Below are positions 5,929-7,079 of a DNA stretch of 7,079 nt, piece after piece (the stretch's first letter is position 1; the number at the start of each line of letters is the position of its first letter). This stretch comes from an uncultured Clostridia bacterium (GTDB lineage: Bacteria > Bacillota_A > Clostridia > UMGS1840 > HGM11507): NCBI GenBank assembly GCA_934403665.1, contig CAKRUL010000072.1, positions 1 to 7,079 on the forward strand, given 5' to 3'. Both the position numbers and the translations under genes were made by a program. The notes beneath the pieces were generated by a model that was given only the letters and a program-made list of their open reading frames with translations, did not search any database and had not been told where the DNA came from.

Positions 5929-7079
5929 TTATCCTATCGGCTCAACTTTAAAACCGTATACATCAAACAAGTACTTTAGTGAATCGTTTTTTGTTGTGTT
6001 GTAAAAAGATACTGTTTTAACTCCCTCTTTCAGCAAATATTGTAACATATCTTTTTCCACATCTCGACCAAGTGCTCTACAAGAAAGAGAGAATAAGTCT
6101 AACGATTGTCCACACTTTCCCATGACACCAACAATTCCAAGTTCGGAAAACTTATCGGATAAACATACGGTATACAGTGTATAGTCATCCATTATAGATT
6201 TTTCATTTAGTTCATTTAAAGTATATCGTACACCATTAGTACATTTATTCGTTCTTTGTGTCAATTCAGATACTCTCGCCAACTCGTGATTCACTGTAAT
6301 GTGTATATCAACTTTTTTTTCTAAGGAGGAAATGTACTCTTCAACCGAAATTGCTTTTTTTCTAAGCTCTTCTCTTTTAGTATTGGTCTTGTATGTATTA
6401 GTCCTTTCCTCGATTGTTTGCATGTTGGTATTGGAATGCAAATTAAAACAAGATAACTCATTAAATACAGTATCGCGATTATATAAAACTGTTGTTACTT
6501 CAGGTAACATTGCTTTTACAGCTTCAAGTTCAAACGGGGAGTCATCAACAAAAACAATACTACTAAGGTCTAAATTCAAACTTTCAGAGATTGCATTAAT
6601 GTTGCTAGGCTTGTTATCCCAATTGCAACAAAAACAAGAAATGTGTTTTTCTTTCAAGAGCATCCCGCTATGCTCTCTAAATACTTTCAAAACATCCACT
6701 TCATCATTCTTGCTACTAATAGCGAGAATGACACCATGATAATACATATATAGCAAGAAACATTGAAAATCATGAAATGATCTACCAAAGCCACTACTTG
6801 AAATATGTATACCATCAATCCCATCTTCAGATAAAACTCCCCACCAAAGAACATTGTCACAATCGAGTACAAGACATTTTTTCGATATGCCAAAATGAAT
6901 AAAATATTGCTTGTGTATTTCCTTAGCCATACAAAAAAATAGTTCTTTTGAATACGGGGCATTCCATCGATGTCTTCCTCTAATATTATATGCAGTTGAT
7001 ATACCTATTTTAGCGATTAGATGTTTAAGGTCAACAAACGCATTATTATCGATCATACCGAATAATGTTGAGTTAATAT
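5929..7079 (-). CDS. FkbH-like HAD-family protein (5' end outside window)
   Basis: FkbH-type enzymes take the three-carbon unit of 1,3-bisphosphoglycerate, remove phosphate and load glycerate on an acyl carrier protein. The unit is used for glyceryl-, hydroxymalonyl- or methoxymalonyl-type extenders and tetronates in polyketide or hybrid pathways. Numbering from the first visible ATG (7056), the HAD core shows motif I VLDCDNVLWWGV (Asp65, Asp67), motif II in LAISSKNDE (Ser114/115), the WDNKPSNI lysine (Lys149) and the metal site FVDDSPFE (Asp171/172). The C-terminal GNAT-like part carries family hallmarks: ELTQRTNKCTNGVRYT (264-279), LGIVGVMG (306-313) and LSCRALGRDVE (324-334). The frame continues without stop past 7056 to the edge (preceding residues INSTLFG). 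Full-length family members carry about 150-250 more N-terminal residues, so the 7056 ATG is almost surely internal. Motif I has Val where Thr is usual. The pathway is inferred from family only. Confidence 0.87.
   Translation of the reverse strand, partial: INSTLFGMIDNNAFVDLKHLIAKIGISTAYNIRGRHRWNAPYSKELFFCMAKEIHKQYFIHFGISKKCLVLDCDNVLWWGVLSEDGIDGIHISSSGFGRSFHDFQCFLLYMYYHGVILAISSKNDEVDVLKVFREHSGMLLKEKHISCFCCNWDNKPSNINAISESLNLDLSSIVFVDDSPFELEAVKAMLPEVTTVLYNRDTVFNELSCFNLHSNTNMQTIEERTNTYKTNTKREELRKKAISVEEYISSLEKKVDIHITVNHELARVSELTQRTNKCTNGVRYTLNELNEKSIMDDYTLYTVCLSDKFSELGIVGVMGKCGQSLDLFSLSCRALGRDVEKDMLQYLLKEGVKTVSFYNTTKNDSLKYLFDVYGFKVEPIG

Noticed and set aside
6299..6739. 146-codon plus-strand frame antisense to the FkbH-like gene
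   Set aside because: The opposite strand carries clear FkbH motifs throughout. The Ser/Leu-rich product has no domain and is a shadow.
1..7079. CRISPR array, tRNA, rRNA or insertion sequence
   Set aside because: I found no regularly spaced repeats, no cloverleaf-like sequence, no rRNA-like sequence and no transposase or integrase motif on either strand.

Overview
The window joins two blocks that differ in base composition and direction. The organism is most likely a Gram-positive Clostridia-type bacterium (Firmicutes). This is inferred from purine-rich Shine-Dalgarno sites in front of nearly every gene, a VirD4-type coupling protein of the kind found in conjugative elements of gut clostridia, and AT-rich cargo genes. 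I cannot name the species.

Left block (1 to about 940, plus strand, GC-rich; a counted 60-base sample at 601-660 has 35 G+C). It holds the 3' end of a virD4/traG coupling-protein gene cut by the window edge. A small winged-helix DNA-binding protein gene overlaps its end. A structured non-coding stretch follows, with a long hairpin (851-893) and a near-perfect palindrome (897-913). This looks like the conjugation module of an integrative conjugative element (ICE).

Boundary (about 920-1054). Composition falls sharply to AT-rich, no further ICE gene follows, and gene direction reverses. No transposase, integrase or recognisable attachment site lies in the visible junction.

Right block (1055-7079, minus strand). 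It reads leftward from the right edge. First is the 3' part of an FkbH-like HAD-family gene, an enzyme type that loads a glycerol-derived three-carbon unit onto an acyl carrier protein. After a 69-87 base gap with a possible promoter come two full-length ABC half-transporters (TMD-NBD) that overlap by ATGA. Last, 3 bases later, is a 370-residue protein of uncertain family that weakly resembles BtrH-type/papain-like accessory proteins of natural-product clusters. The last three genes are almost certainly co-transcribed and probably translationally coupled. They run toward a hairpin with a T-tract on the minus strand (841-893), so the two blocks converge.

Interpretation: the right block looks like the export and tailoring end of a biosynthetic gene cluster for a secreted small molecule, with an FkbH building-block enzyme, a heterodimeric exporter and a possible acyl-transfer or peptidase-like accessory protein. 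It sits directly beside, and perhaps inside, a conjugative element. The core synthase, if there is one, would lie beyond the right edge and is not visible. Cargo status and product are inferences. The domain calls for VirD4, FkbH and the ABC proteins rest on clear motifs.
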